Of a stretch of DNA of 58,755 nucleotides, positions 19,609 through 30,500 are shown in pieces. The notes under the pieces are model-generated. The model was not told the origin of the DNA and ran no database searches. It worked only from the letters and a program-made list of their open reading frames with translations. This stretch comes from Methylobacterium sp. (lineage in GTDB: Bacteria > Pseudomonadota > Alphaproteobacteria > Rhizobiales > Beijerinckiaceae): positions 1 through 58,755 of the forward strand of contig NZ_JAIETD010000079.1 in the NCBI RefSeq assembly GCF_019745455.1, written 5' to 3'. Position 1 is the stretch's first letter. Every line of letters starts with the position of its first letter. A program made the translations under genes and the position numbers.

Positions 19609-20250
19609 ATGCGCTCCCATAGATCAATTCTGGCCGGCTCCCTGCTCGCAGCACTGCTCGCCGGCTGCAACACGCGGACCGCGCAGACGCCGCCACCGGT
19701 TCAGGTCGCTGCGGGTTCCGCCGCAGCGGCCATCCCGCTCTCGCCGGAAGCGCGCGACAAGGAATGGATGAAGCTCGCGCCCAAGGCCGAGGTCGATCCG
19801 AAGATCGCCCGCATCGTCGTCGACAATCCGACGAAGGAAGCGCCCGGGACCATCGTGGTCGTCACCAAGGAGCGGCGGCTCTACTACGTGATGCCGGACG
19901 GTAAGGCGATGCGCTACCCGGTGGCGGTCGGCAATGCCGGCATGGCATGGGCCGGAACTGCCAATATCGACCGCAAGAGTGAATGGCCGGACTGGAACCC
20001 GCCGCCGGAGATGCTGGCGCGCCGACCCGACCTGCCCAAGCGCCTAGAAGGCGGGCCGACAAGCCCTATCGGGGCGCGCGCGCTCTATCTCGCGGAAGGC
20101 AAGAAGGACACGCTGTTCCGGATCCACGGCACGAACGAGCCGGATAAGATTGGGCAGGCCGTTTCCTCCGGCTGCATTCGCATGCTCAACGAGGACGTCG
20201 TCGACCTGTACGACCGCGTACCGATCGGCACGAAGGTCGTGGTCCGCTGA
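19609..20250 (+). CDS. L,D-transpeptidase lipoprotein (ErfK/YbiS family)
   Basis: Predicted to make 3-3 peptidoglycan cross-links or to link lipoprotein to peptidoglycan. 213 aa. The N-terminus SLLAALLAGC has a textbook lipobox with lipidation at Cys20. The YkuD catalytic domain spans about residues 75-213 with FRIHGTNEP and the catalytic motif SSGCIRMLNEDV (Cys at about 188). The lipid anchor is less usual than a plain signal peptide. The 180-bp stretch after it, before the next gene, shows no terminator. Confidence 0.9.
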   Translation: MRSHRSILAGSLLAALLAGCNTRTAQTPPPVQVAAGSAAAAIPLSPEARDKEWMKLAPKAEVDPKIARIVVDNPTKEAPGTIVVVTKERRLYYVMPDGKAMRYPVAVGNAGMAWAGTANIDRKSEWPDWNPPPEMLARRPDLPKRLEGGPTSPIGARALYLAEGKKDTLFRIHGTNEPDKIGQAVSSGCIRMLNEDVVDLYDRVPIGTKVVVR

Positions 20251-20431
20251 CGATCGCTGCGCCATGGACCCATCTCGGTCATATCTTCGAAAGCGTGCTT
20301 CGTGAGCAGGCTTTAACCTGAACACACGTTCAGATCTTGCCGTTAACCGATCGAATGATGCTGTCCGCCCATAGTCGAGTTCAGACAGGGGCAAGTTCCG
20401 GCGCAAAGTAAAGCCGGGGAGGCATCAACCA

Positions 20432-20872
20432 ATGGTCAACTCTTCGCTTCAGCTTTTCTGTAACCGTATCGTTGCAGCAGGCCGCATCACCCACCGCGAC
20501 GTGCGCGAACTCGCCGAGGACATTCTCGCCGACGGAATCGCCTGCCGCGACGACGCCGACCTGCTGATCGCCCTGGACCGTGCGGTTTGCCACGAGGCGG
20601 TCGGTTTCGCAGATCTCGTCGTCGCCCTCGTGGTGGACTTCGCCGTCTGGGGCGAACGTCCCACCGGCTATGTCGACACGGACATCGCCAGATGGCTCGC
20701 CGCCTCTCTCGGAGCCGGTTCCGGACCCAGCCCCGTTGCGGCCCGCATCGCCTTCGCCGTCGTCCAGGAAGCGCAGACGAGCGACGAGCATTTCATTGCC
20801 TTTGCGCTCGCGGTTCGCGCGCAGCGCCGCGATGCCGAGATCGGTCATGACGTCCCGGCGTTGGCCGCTTGA
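20432..20872 (+). CDS. Conserved hypothetical protein
   Basis: A 146-aa soluble, alpha-helical acidic protein with the N-terminus MVNSSLQLFCNRIVAAGRIT. It has no signal peptide, no membrane segment and no recognised domain. Codon usage and low isoelectric composition match neighbouring real genes. The composition and phrases such as VRELAEDILADGIACRDDAD suggest a compact helical fold, perhaps regulatory; this is only an impression. Confidence 0.65.
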   Translation: MVNSSLQLFCNRIVAAGRITHRDVRELAEDILADGIACRDDADLLIALDRAVCHEAVGFADLVVALVVDFAVWGERPTGYVDTDIARWLAASLGAGSGPSPVAARIAFAVVQEAQTSDEHFIAFALAVRAQRRDAEIGHDVPALAA

Positions 20873-21045
20873 AATCAATCGTGGCGTCTGTCCGCTCGAA
20901 GCGGTCCGGGAGAGGAGAGTTTAAGTCTTCTTTAATTCATGCTGTGAACTCAAGACATTTGTTCTGAAAACATCTGAAACATTCGCGCGTCTATCGACTT
21001 TGCTCTCCCATCCGAAGCCACAATGCTACCGAGGGGCCCGGCGCG

Positions 21046-22313
21046 ATGGGCGTCAATCCTTGGCATCTTGACGACATTTATCGTAGGGCCTTGTCGGAGG
21101 AGGTGGATGATACGCTTTCGGGTTGGATCAGGGACCTTGTTCTGACACCCAGGCAGCACAGCTTCTACCGTCAGACAAGTTGGCATCAGCGCAGCCGGAT
21201 CGTCACGGGCTAGCTGACCTGGGCGATGCTTCTCATCATACCGATGAGGGCCCTCGATTGGCTCTACGATCCTTCGCTCCTGATGACGATCCCTGATCGT
21301 ACAAGGACCATTTCTTCTCGTCGCCTTCCCCGGTCTGATCTGGATGTGGTCCCGGTCTCATCGTGATTGGGCCGAAGGCCTTACCCTGATGCTCGCAATT
21401 TTGACGATCATGGTCATTGGCGGTGCACGGGCGTGCTGGCAGGCAGCGGGCCCGGGCCGCATCAATATACGGCCTCGGACGTGCTGGCAGCGTCCACCCC
21501 GAACGTCATATTTTCAGTCACGCTGACTTGAAGCATTGTCGGGACAGCGACCGTGCTGGTGTTCTATCTCATCCTGGGCCTGTTCGATCCGGCCTCACCC
21601 GTGAATGCCATCTTCTCGTTCCGTCTCTTCCTCGTGTTCGTGCTCGGCGCACTCGTACTGTCGCGCCGTACGATGAATATCATTCAGCAGCATAGTTTCC
21701 TGCCCAATCAGCGCAGTACTCTGCAGACCGGGCATTGGCCAAGGCGAATAGGCGGCTTGGGGTTCTCGCAAATATCGACCCGCTTACGGGTCCCGCCTTG
21801 GCGCGCTTACGAATAAATCCGGGCGTCTCTGGGCCGACTCATCCGATCCGCCGCGCAGCCTCGGGGTCCTCCTGTTCGACATCGACCATTTCGAGCGCCT
21901 CAACGACACCGCCGGTCATGCCTTCGGCAACCAATGCCCCTCGGCAGTGCGAGAGAGATCGCGCGGATCATGCCGGAGGGGAGCCTCTGCGCGCGATGCG
22001 GCGGGGAGAAGTCATCTGCATCCTCAGCCATGCCACGCCTCGCGGCGTCCAGCGGCTGGCGGAGGAACTTCGTGTCGCCATGGAAGCGCTGTCCGGTCCC
22101 AGTACGGAAATCGGCCGCTCCGTGACCGTGAACATTGGCGTTTCCGTCGCCCCGACGGATCGTCAGCTCGAGAACTTGGCCGGACTCGTCCGCGCTGCGA
22201 AAGCCGCCCTCTTTCGGGTCAAGGGGAGCGGACAAAACCGCATCGCGGCCGCCTGCGAAACCTCATCCGGCACGGCTTTGGCAAAAGCCGCAACCGAAGC
22301 GATCTGCGCGTAA
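21046..22313 (+). pseudogene. Decayed membrane diguanylate cyclase (GGDEF)
   Basis: Read across frames, this stretch encodes a relative of the intact GGDEF protein that follows. It starts MGVNPWHLDDIYRRALSEEV and then hits TAG at codon 56 (21211). After a frameshift near 21295, membrane segments follow (GPFLLVAFPGLIWMWSRSHR; VFYLILGLFDP). Later pieces are NIDPLTG, then FDIDHFERLNDTAGHAFGN in another frame, then CGGE/VICIL where GGEEF should be. At least five lesions, including a TGA near 21530, rule out a full product. The C-terminal frame ends at 22313. Confidence 0.8.
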
Positions 22314-22720
22314 GATGGAAGAAGCCAACGTCCGCCTGACCGCATATGTAGCAAACCATGTCGCTGACCGATGCATCGTACCGTGCAGGAATAGCTGCAT
22401 GCGTGTTCCGTTGTGCCGGACCTAACATCCCGGCGGTGAGAAATTTATAGACTTGAAGACTAAATATCTTAGCTTCAGGATCTGTCAAATCAGATCATTT
22501 ATCATCGGCAATGTCGTTGCAATATCGATAAAGTAAAGTGCCAGATCAGAGATCTACTTGATGGGCGATGCATAATTGCCTGATCCAATTGAAACTTTCG
22601 ACCTGTATGTCATGTTTCTTTGCTGCGTTGGAAATTAGACGAATCTTAATGCGTATGGGGTGACATACAGTTCCGATGACGAGCGCGCTGGTTCGCGCCC
22701 GAGTGTAAGAGCTATTTCCT
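22314..22720. other. Gene-free spacer between the two GGDEF copies
   Basis: About 400 bp with clearly lower GC than its surroundings, mainly 22440-22660. No convincing gene, RNA or repeat was seen. It presumably carries the promoter of the following diguanylate cyclase and debris from the duplication or decay that produced the pseudogene. Confidence 0.5.
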
Positions 22721-24052
22721 TTGAGAAAGATTCGGCGGATATCGCAGACAGGACCGGCTCGGGCTCGACTTTCCGACTCTGTCGACGGGCTGGATGAAGT
22801 CGGACGCACCGCGTTGCTCGAAGACGTCGAAGTCATGCTTCGCGGCCGTGCCCGTGACATCGTCCTTTCGAACAGCCTTCGCGACCTCTACCTTGCGACA
22901 AGCTGGGGCCAGCGGAAGAGGATCGCCCGATCCTGGCTCGGATGGGTATCGATCGTTAGCGTCGGCGTCAGCGGGCTTAACTGCGTCCTGCACAGGGAGC
23001 TTCTTCGGGAATCGCTCCTCATGCTGGCGATCTTCATTCCTATTCTGCACGCGGCGCTGGCCCACGTGTGGAGTCGGCCGCGCTCGTCCTGGATCGAAGG
23101 CCTTACTGTTCCGATCGCCATCATCGCCTTGATGACCGCGGGCGGCGTTCTCGGCGTGTATGCAGGGGGCCTTCGCCTTCACGACAATCTCGGGGTCGTC
23201 CTTTTCGCGAGCACGACAGCCATCGTCATCTTTCCCGTTACCCTTGCCTGGACGGTTATCGGAGCCATTACCGCAGTCGCCGCCTATACCGGGTTCGGGC
23301 TTCTCGATCCGATCCGCGGGACAAGGGAAATCCTCGTCTACGCGACGGCCTTTGCACTGGTCACCGGGTGCTTGATTCCCGCGCGGAACAGCATCAACAC
23401 ACTGCTTCAGCACGCATTCTTGCTCACGCTGAGAGATCTCCTGCAGGGCCGCGCACTCGAAGATGCCAACCTTCGCCTCGCCGTCCTGGCCACGACCGAC
23501 GCCCTGACGGGCCTGCCCAACAGGCGGGCCTTCGAGGAAGCTGCCGCACGGTTATGGCTTCAGCCAGGCGTCAACCCGCCGAGCATCGGGATCGTGATGC
23601 TCGACATCGATCACTTCAAATGCCTGAACGACACGGCTGGACATGCTTCGGGCGACCGCTGCCTTGCGGCAGTGGCCGGCGCAATCCGAGCCTGCCTGAC
23701 GAACAACGGAATGGCAGCCCGTTATGGTGGGGAGGAATTCATCTGCATCATCCCCGACGCCACGGCGGAGAACCTTGGTCAACTTGCGGACGCGCTTCGA
23801 GCCTCGATCGAGGCGATGTCGCTCTCCAATCCCGGCTTGGGGCAAGGTGGGATCGTAACAGTGAGCGCTGGGGCAGCGCTCGCTCTCCCGGGCGGCGGGC
23901 TCGAGAGCCTCGCCATCTTGATCGGCCGCGCCGACTCCGCGCTCTACCAAGCGAAGTCGCGCGGACGGAACCAGACGGTGACCGCTTTGACTCCGCTCGC
24001 TGCCGAACGTCCGGAGCCAGAACCCAGAGCGGGCGACCGCCTCTGCGCCTGA
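22721..24052 (+). CDS. Membrane-bound diguanylate cyclase (GGDEF domain)
   Basis: Makes cyclic di-GMP from two GTP. 443 aa. An N-terminal soluble segment is followed by about five or six membrane helices (residues 70-230) without an obvious sensory family. The GGDEF domain (about 255-425) has DALTGLPNRRAF, LDIDHFKCLNDTAGH and the active-site YGGEEF at about residue 337. No RxxD inhibitory site precedes GGEEF. The start used is TTG at 22721, because the pseudogene copy also has residues aligning upstream of the first ATG (22835). It is intact, unlike its tandem neighbour. Confidence 0.85.
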   Translation: MRKIRRISQTGPARARLSDSVDGLDEVGRTALLEDVEVMLRGRARDIVLSNSLRDLYLATSWGQRKRIARSWLGWVSIVSVGVSGLNCVLHRELLRESLLMLAIFIPILHAALAHVWSRPRSSWIEGLTVPIAIIALMTAGGVLGVYAGGLRLHDNLGVVLFASTTAIVIFPVTLAWTVIGAITAVAAYTGFGLLDPIRGTREILVYATAFALVTGCLIPARNSINTLLQHAFLLTLRDLLQGRALEDANLRLAVLATTDALTGLPNRRAFEEAAARLWLQPGVNPPSIGIVMLDIDHFKCLNDTAGHASGDRCLAAVAGAIRACLTNNGMAARYGGEEFICIIPDATAENLGQLADALRASIEAMSLSNPGLGQGGIVTVSAGAALALPGGGLESLAILIGRADSALYQAKSRGRNQTVTALTPLAAERPEPEPRAGDRLCA

Positions 24053-24158
24053 CGATGAGGAGCCGTAGCTTTCCGAAGCCGCGCAACTGCTTTAACGGGA
24101 ACGAGCTTGGGCTTATTCCGCCCGCCGCCTTTCCTGACCGACCAGAGTGCACGGCCCG

Positions 24159-26158
<2,000 letters not shown>

Positions 26159-26162
<4 letters not shown>

Positions 26163-26389
26163 ACGCGACGCATAGCGAGCAGACCAGGCTGCTGGCCACG
26201 GGGATCAACAACATCGCCGTGGCCTTCATTGTGATCGGCGTCGTCACGCCGGTCACTGCAGTCAGCTTCGGTATCACGGCCGGCCCGGCTCCGAGCCTCG
26301 CCACGGCGTTCTTCGCCAGCGTTTGGTTTTGCGCTGGTGCGGGCTTACATTCTATCGTGAGACGCGTGTTGCGGAGCCTGAAGCCATGA
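26159..26389 (+). CDS. Small two-helix membrane protein overlapping pccA
   Basis: A 76-aa protein with two hydrophobic segments (about residues 17-41 and 47-66). It starts with GTG inside the last codons of pccA (GTGA overlap), so translation is probably coupled. The next tiny membrane gene overlaps its stop by ATGA. Family and function are not recognised. The tight chain pccA - 26159 - 26386 suggests one operon. Confidence 0.6.
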
Positions 26390-26508
26390 ATGCCGGCGAG
26401 ATCTTCGTCACCTTCGTGATCCCGGCGGTTGTCCTGACGGCAGCTTATCTTGCTATGCTCGCCAATGAGCGAGGCGTGCACCGCTCGGATGATCGGCAGG
26501 GTAAGTAG
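26386..26508 (+). CDS. Tiny single-helix membrane protein
   Basis: A 40-aa protein, MNAGEIFVTFVIPAVVLTAA followed by a short helix end and a charged tail (SDDRQGK). Its ATG overlaps the stop of the previous gene (ATGA). The length and single transmembrane segment fit the class of small membrane proteins that annotation pipelines often miss. Function unknown. Confidence 0.5.
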   Translation: MNAGEIFVTFVIPAVVLTAAYLAMLANERGVHRSDDRQGK

Positions 26509-26538
26509 GGCACCAGCTACTTCACCCACCAGCACGGA

Positions 26539-26967
26539 ATGCCCCTCTATTTCGCCTACGGCGCCAACATGGATGCCGGCGCCATGGCGGCGCGCTGCCC
26601 CGGCTCGATCCTGATCGGGCAGGGCCGGCTCAATCGGCATCGCTTCATCATCATGCGCGAAGGCTACGCCTCGGTCGTCCGCGACCCCTCGGCGACGGTC
26701 TGGGGCGTGCTGTGGGACCTCAAACTCGCCGATATGCCGGCTCTCGACCGCTACGAAGGCGTGGCCGGCGGGCTCTACGTCAAGGCCTCCCAGCCGGTAG
26801 CGACGAAGACCGGCATCAAGCGGGCGCTGATCTATCTGGGCGGAAACGCCGCGTCGGGCACCCCCCGTCCTGGCTATCTGGAAGCGGTCCTGGACGCCGC
26901 CGCGGCGGCGCAACTGCCGCCGCCCTATCTCCGCGAGATCCGAGGTTGGCTGCGCCGCACGCGCTGA
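26539..26967 (+). CDS. Gamma-glutamylcyclotransferase-like (GGCT/AIG2 fold) protein
   Basis: Small BtrG/GGCT-fold protein of 142 aa. It starts MPLYFAYGANMDAGAMAARC; YGANM is the gamma-glutamyl-binding loop and the catalytic Glu is in LDRYEGVAGGLY. Such enzymes release 5-oxoproline from gamma-glutamyl compounds, but many bacterial members have unknown substrates. It sits 30 bp after the tiny membrane genes and 17 bp before acylphosphatase, so the cluster is likely cotranscribed. Confidence 0.8.
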   Translation: MPLYFAYGANMDAGAMAARCPGSILIGQGRLNRHRFIIMREGYASVVRDPSATVWGVLWDLKLADMPALDRYEGVAGGLYVKASQPVATKTGIKRALIYLGGNAASGTPRPGYLEAVLDAAAAAQLPPPYLREIRGWLRRTR

Positions 26968-26984
26968 AGGGAATTCCGCAAGTC

Positions 26985-27272
26985 ATGACCTCGGGGATCG
27001 AGCGAACCGTGTCGGTGGTGGTCGTGGGACGCGTCCAGGGCGTCGGCTTTCGCGCCTGGGTGAAGACCAGGGCGCAGAAGCTCCGCCTGTCCGGTCACGT
27101 CCGCAACCGGGCGGACGGGGCCGTCGAAGCGGTGCTCTCCGGAACGTCGGATGCCGTGGCCGAGATGATCGATGCCTGCCGCCAGGGACCGCCGGTGGCC
27201 CGCGTCGACGAGGTCACCGTCTCGAATCGTAGCGAGGAAACCCCGCCAGGATTCCTGATCCTGAGGGACTAA
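26985..27272 (+). CDS. acyP: Acylphosphatase
   Basis: Hydrolyses acyl phosphates such as carbamoyl or acetyl phosphate. 95 aa with the phosphate-binding loop GRVQGVGFRAWV (catalytic Arg) and the catalytic Asn in GHVRNRADGAVE. The ATG at 26985 gives the normal family length; the long upstream open frame is a shadow of the GGCT-like gene. Confidence 0.92.
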   Translation: MTSGIERTVSVVVVGRVQGVGFRAWVKTRAQKLRLSGHVRNRADGAVEAVLSGTSDAVAEMIDACRQGPPVARVDEVTVSNRSEETPPGFLILRD

Positions 27273-27414
27273 AACCGCGTTCCTGAGCGCCCTTCGCGAC
27301 CTCATCGGCGAGTCGATGACGGTGCGAAATCCCGATCCGCAGTCTCGACGGAAAAACCGAAATCAGGCAAAGACTTGGCGCAGGTCGCCGATATGATGCG
27401 GCACTGAGGAGATC

Positions 27415-28149
27415 ATGGTTCCAGCGACGCTCGCAACGGACTTCTCGCCCATCGATATCGCGGCCCTCCTGGTGTTCGTCACCATGTGGGTCGGCTACGG
27501 CCTTGCCGTCGGCAGGATGCGCGGGCGGCGCATCAGCCTCAGCCAGATCATGAACCGGCAGCGCGAGGCCTGGGCGCACCAGCTCGTCGCCCGGGATAAC
27601 CGGGTGGTGGACACGACGATCAACGCCTCCCTCCAGAACGGCACGGCCTTCTTCGCCTCGACCTCGCTGATCGCCCTCGGCGGCGTCCTCACCCTGTCGC
27701 GGTCGAGCGACGACGTGCTTACGCTGTTCGGGGCTCTCCCCTTCGGCGGCGTCGCCACGCGAGCGACCTGGGAGATCAAGGTCGCGGGCCTCGCAGTGGT
27801 CTTCGTCTATGCCTTCTTCAAGTTCGCCTGGGCCTACCGGCTGTTCAACTACTCGGCGATCCTCATCGGCGCCGTCCCGCCGAAGGGGTCGGGCGCGAGC
27901 CAGATGGAGATGGAGCGGGCGGCAAGGCGGGCCGCGGCCATGAATGTCGCGGCCGGCGGTCATTTCGCCCGTGGGCAGCGCGCCTTCCTGTTCGCTCTGG
28001 CCTATCTCGAATGGTTCGTCGGGCCCTGGCTGCTCATGGCGACCACGGCGGGGGTCGTCTGCGTGATGTGGCGGCGCCAATTCGCCTCGGACATCCGGGC
28101 GGCCCTGCTCGTGGAGGATGATCCCTGGCCGGAGGATGCGAGATCATGA
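27415..28149 (+). CDS. DUF599 family membrane protein
   Basis: A 244-aa integral membrane protein with about four hydrophobic helices (near residues 12-32, 75-100, 120-150, 190-225). The conserved region NRQREAWAHQLVARDNRVVD then NASLQNGTAFFASTSL is diagnostic of DUF599. The role is unknown. Its stop overlaps the start of the next gene (ATGA), so the two are translationally coupled. Confidence 0.85.
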   Translation: MVPATLATDFSPIDIAALLVFVTMWVGYGLAVGRMRGRRISLSQIMNRQREAWAHQLVARDNRVVDTTINASLQNGTAFFASTSLIALGGVLTLSRSSDDVLTLFGALPFGGVATRATWEIKVAGLAVVFVYAFFKFAWAYRLFNYSAILIGAVPPKGSGASQMEMERAARRAAAMNVAAGGHFARGQRAFLFALAYLEWFVGPWLLMATTAGVVCVMWRRQFASDIRAALLVEDDPWPEDARS

Positions 28150-28448
28150 CGAAACCGACCCGGCTGAGCGACGAGCTCATCGCCGAGACCATGCTGGCCC
28201 TGGTGGCCGAGCGCGGCGCGGGCAAGACCATTTGTCCCTCGGAGGTGGCGCGGGCGCTCGGAGGCGCACAGCCCGATGAGTGGAGCCCGCTGATGCAGCC
28301 GGTGCGCCGCGTCGCCGTGGCCCTGACGCGGCAGGGCCGCATCGCGATCTTTCGCAAGGGCAAGCCGGTGGAGGATCCGGAGGATTTCCGCGGCGTCTAC
28401 AGGCTCGGGCTGCCGCCGGACGGGGAGGGGAATCCCTCGTCGATATAG
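28146..28448 (+). CDS. DUF3253 family protein
   Basis: A 100-aa soluble protein, winged-helix-like in pattern: ICPSEVARALGGAQPDEWSP then LMQPVRRVAVALTRQGRIAI and FRKGKPV. This is the DUF3253 signature. Its ATG overlaps the stop of the DUF599 gene. Its 3' end overlaps the convergent YdcF-family gene by 52 bp. Function unknown; a nucleic-acid-binding role is only a guess from the fold. Confidence 0.82.
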   Translation: MTKPTRLSDELIAETMLALVAERGAGKTICPSEVARALGGAQPDEWSPLMQPVRRVAVALTRQGRIAIFRKGKPVEDPEDFRGVYRLGLPPDGEGNPSSI

Positions 28449-29215
28449 CTGGTGAGCCGGTAGGCGAGGAGTCCGACCCATTCCTTGGCGACGAGGTCGA
28501 GGAGGAGGAGGCCGGTCGAGGCGAAGCTGTTGAAGCGCGCGGCGTCCGCGACGCCGCCGGTGCGGTAGTCGACGGGGTAGGCAATCACCGCGATACCGGC
28601 CTTGCGGAAACAGCCGATCGCCCGCGGCATGTGCCAGGCGGAGGTGACGAGCAGCCAGCGCTCGCCGGCTTTCGGCTGAATCTTGTCGGCCGTAAACGCC
28701 GCGTTTTCGCGCGTGTTGCGCGAGCGGTCTTCCAGGATCAGTCGGGTCCGCGGAAGGCCAAGGACATCGGCGTAGCGGCTGATGACCTCTGCCTCCGAAA
28801 TCCTGTCTCCAGAAAGGCTTCCGCTCCCGCCTGAGAAGACGACCCGACTGGCGGGATATCGTCTGGCGAGGTCGGCCATCGCAACTTGGCGCTCGCCGGC
28901 GTCGTTCATGCCGATCTGGCGGCGATCCACGGTGAGACCCGTCTCGACACCGCCTCCGAGCACGATGATCCCGGTGACCGGCTCCCCATCGTCGACGAAT
29001 TGAGGGAAGCGATTCTCCAGAGGAAGGGCGAGCCAGGCGGCGAGCGGCGTGAAGCCCGCGGCGGCGAGGCCGATCGTGCCGACAAGGACGAAATTCAAAG
29101 CCGTCCGCCGGAGGCGCCCGACGAGAAGGAGAAATAGTCCTGCACTTGTGATGAGGATGAGGAAGTTCGAGGGCGTGATCAGGAAGAAGATCAGCTTCGA
29201 GAGCGGGAAGAACAT
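28397..29215 (-). CDS. YdcF/DUF218 family membrane protein
   Basis: A 272-aa protein with two N-terminal membrane helices (about residues 5-28 and 36-60) and a DUF218 domain: GIIVLGGGVE, VVFSGGSG, LEDRSRNTRENA, LLVTSAWHMPRA. The family includes ElyC/SanA-type envelope proteins; the acidic Glu/Asp and Asn residues of the pocket are present. The ATG at 29215 gives the membrane start; the frame upstream of it runs through a palindromic repeat and is not coding. Confidence 0.85.
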   Translation of the reverse strand: MFFPLSKLIFFLITPSNFLILITSAGLFLLLVGRLRRTALNFVLVGTIGLAAAGFTPLAAWLALPLENRFPQFVDDGEPVTGIIVLGGGVETGLTVDRRQIGMNDAGERQVAMADLARRYPASRVVFSGGSGSLSGDRISEAEVISRYADVLGLPRTRLILEDRSRNTRENAAFTADKIQPKAGERWLLVTSAWHMPRAIGCFRKAGIAVIAYPVDYRTGGVADAARFNSFASTGLLLLDLVAKEWVGLLAYRLTSYIDEGFPSPSGGSPSL

Positions 29216-29295
29216 CGGACGAGCCAGGCCTTTTGGAGGAAAAAAGACGAGCGAAATCGTTTTTGCCTGATCGGTTCGGGTGCCCCCGTGCTCTC

Positions 29296-29407
29296 CCTCA
29301 TCCTGAGGTGCCGCAGCGGAGCGAAGGCCTCGAAGGAGGCCTCCGGGCTGCGCTGCGGGTCCTAGAAGCCTCCTTCGAGGCCGCTGGCGCGGCACCTCAG
29401 GATGAGG
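29296..29407. repeat. Palindromic intergenic repeat (about 112 bp)
   Basis: Outer arms CCTCATCCTGAGGTGCC and GGCACCTCAGGATGAGG are perfect 17-bp inverted repeats. An inner pair GGCCTCGAAGGAGGC and GCCTCCTTCGAGGCC adds 15 bp. It would fold as a long hairpin. The sequence type (CTCATCCTGAGG...) resembles dispersed palindromes I associate with Rhizobiales genomes. It lies between the 5' end of the YdcF-type gene and the 3' end of epmB. Confidence 0.9.
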
Positions 29408-29447
29408 ATGACGGGTGGGACATGACCCGATTGGGCCGACAGAATAC

Positions 29448-30500
29448 CTAGTCCGAGTCGTCTCCGGGCGGATAGGCATGTTCCTCCCCTTGCGGGTCGC
29501 GCACTTTCCAGCCGCCGGCATTCTGGCGAAGGTAGTTAGGCCCCACCGGCACCTTTCCGTGCCCTCCTGGGATGTCGAGGACGTAGGTCGGCTGGGCGAG
29601 TCCCGAGAGCCGGCCCCGCAGCGCCTCCATCAAGGCGCGGCCCTCGGTAAGACTGTTGCGAAAGTGGCTTGTTCCCGGCGCGAGGTCGCCGTGGTGGAGG
29701 TAGTAGGGCTTGATCCGGTTCTCGACGAACGTCCGCATCAGCGCCTCCAGGGTGGCGGCCTCGTCGTTGACGCCGCGCAGGAGCACGGTCTGGCTCACCA
29801 TCGGGATGCCGGCATCGACGAACCTCGCGCAGGCCGCGCGGGCGGCCGCCGTGAATTCGCGCGGGTGGTTGGCGTGGAGGGCGACGAAGACCGCGCGGCC
29901 AAAGCCCTTCAGTGCTGCGATCAGAGCCTCGTCGACGGAGGCGGGATCGACCACCGGAACGCGCGTGTGGAAGCGCAGCACCCGGACATGGTCGATCTCA
30001 CCGAGTGCACTGGTGATCCGTGCAAGGCGACGAGGCGAGAGCGCAAAGGGGTCGCCACCCGTCACCACCACCTCCCAGATCTCGGGATGCGCCGCGATGT
30101 AAGCGAAGGCCGCGGCGAGTTCCGCCTCGGTCAGGCTGCCGAGCCCGTCGGGACCGACCATCTCGCGGCGGAAGCAGAAGCGGCAATAGACCGGGCAGAC
30201 ATGGAGCGGCTTCAGGAGCACCCGATCGGGGTAGCGGTGGACGAGGCCGGGGAGGGGAGAGTGGGCCGTATCGCCGATCGGATCGGTCCGCTCCTCGGCC
30301 CTCGTCTCGGCCTCTCGAGCCTGCGGCAGGAACTGGAGACCGATTGGGTCGGCGGGATCGAAGGGCACGATCAGCTCAGCCATGTCCGGCGTCACCGCCA
30401 CGGCGTAGCGCGCCGCAATGCCGTCGAGTGCGCTAAGGTCGGCGGGTGCGGCGAGTCCCGCTTCGACGAGGTCGCGCGGGCTTCGGAGGGTTCGGTTCAT
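29448..30500 (-). CDS. epmB: EF-P (R)-beta-lysine pathway radical SAM aminomutase (EpmB, KamA family)
   Basis: Isomerises L-lysine to (R)-beta-lysine for EF-P modification. 350 aa with the radical SAM motif CPVYCRFCFR, the SAM-binding VVTGGDPFAL, and PLP-binding elements (GKVPVGPNY near the C-terminus). Its ATG overlaps the stop of epmA. Being next to epmA and divergent from efp identifies it as EpmB rather than catabolic lysine 2,3-aminomutase. Confidence 0.92.
   Translation of the reverse strand: MNRTLRSPRDLVEAGLAAPADLSALDGIAARYAVAVTPDMAELIVPFDPADPIGLQFLPQAREAETRAEERTDPIGDTAHSPLPGLVHRYPDRVLLKPLHVCPVYCRFCFRREMVGPDGLGSLTEAELAAAFAYIAAHPEIWEVVVTGGDPFALSPRRLARITSALGEIDHVRVLRFHTRVPVVDPASVDEALIAALKGFGRAVFVALHANHPREFTAAARAACARFVDAGIPMVSQTVLLRGVNDEAATLEALMRTFVENRIKPYYLHHGDLAPGTSHFRNSLTEGRALMEALRGRLSGLAQPTYVLDIPGGHGKVPVGPNYLRQNAGGWKVRDPQGEEHAYPPGDDSD

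Noticed and set aside
22546..22860. A 104-codon minus-strand frame in the spacer before the GGDEF gene
   Set aside because: Composition is irregular, half of it is antisense to the cyclase gene, and no homology is apparent.
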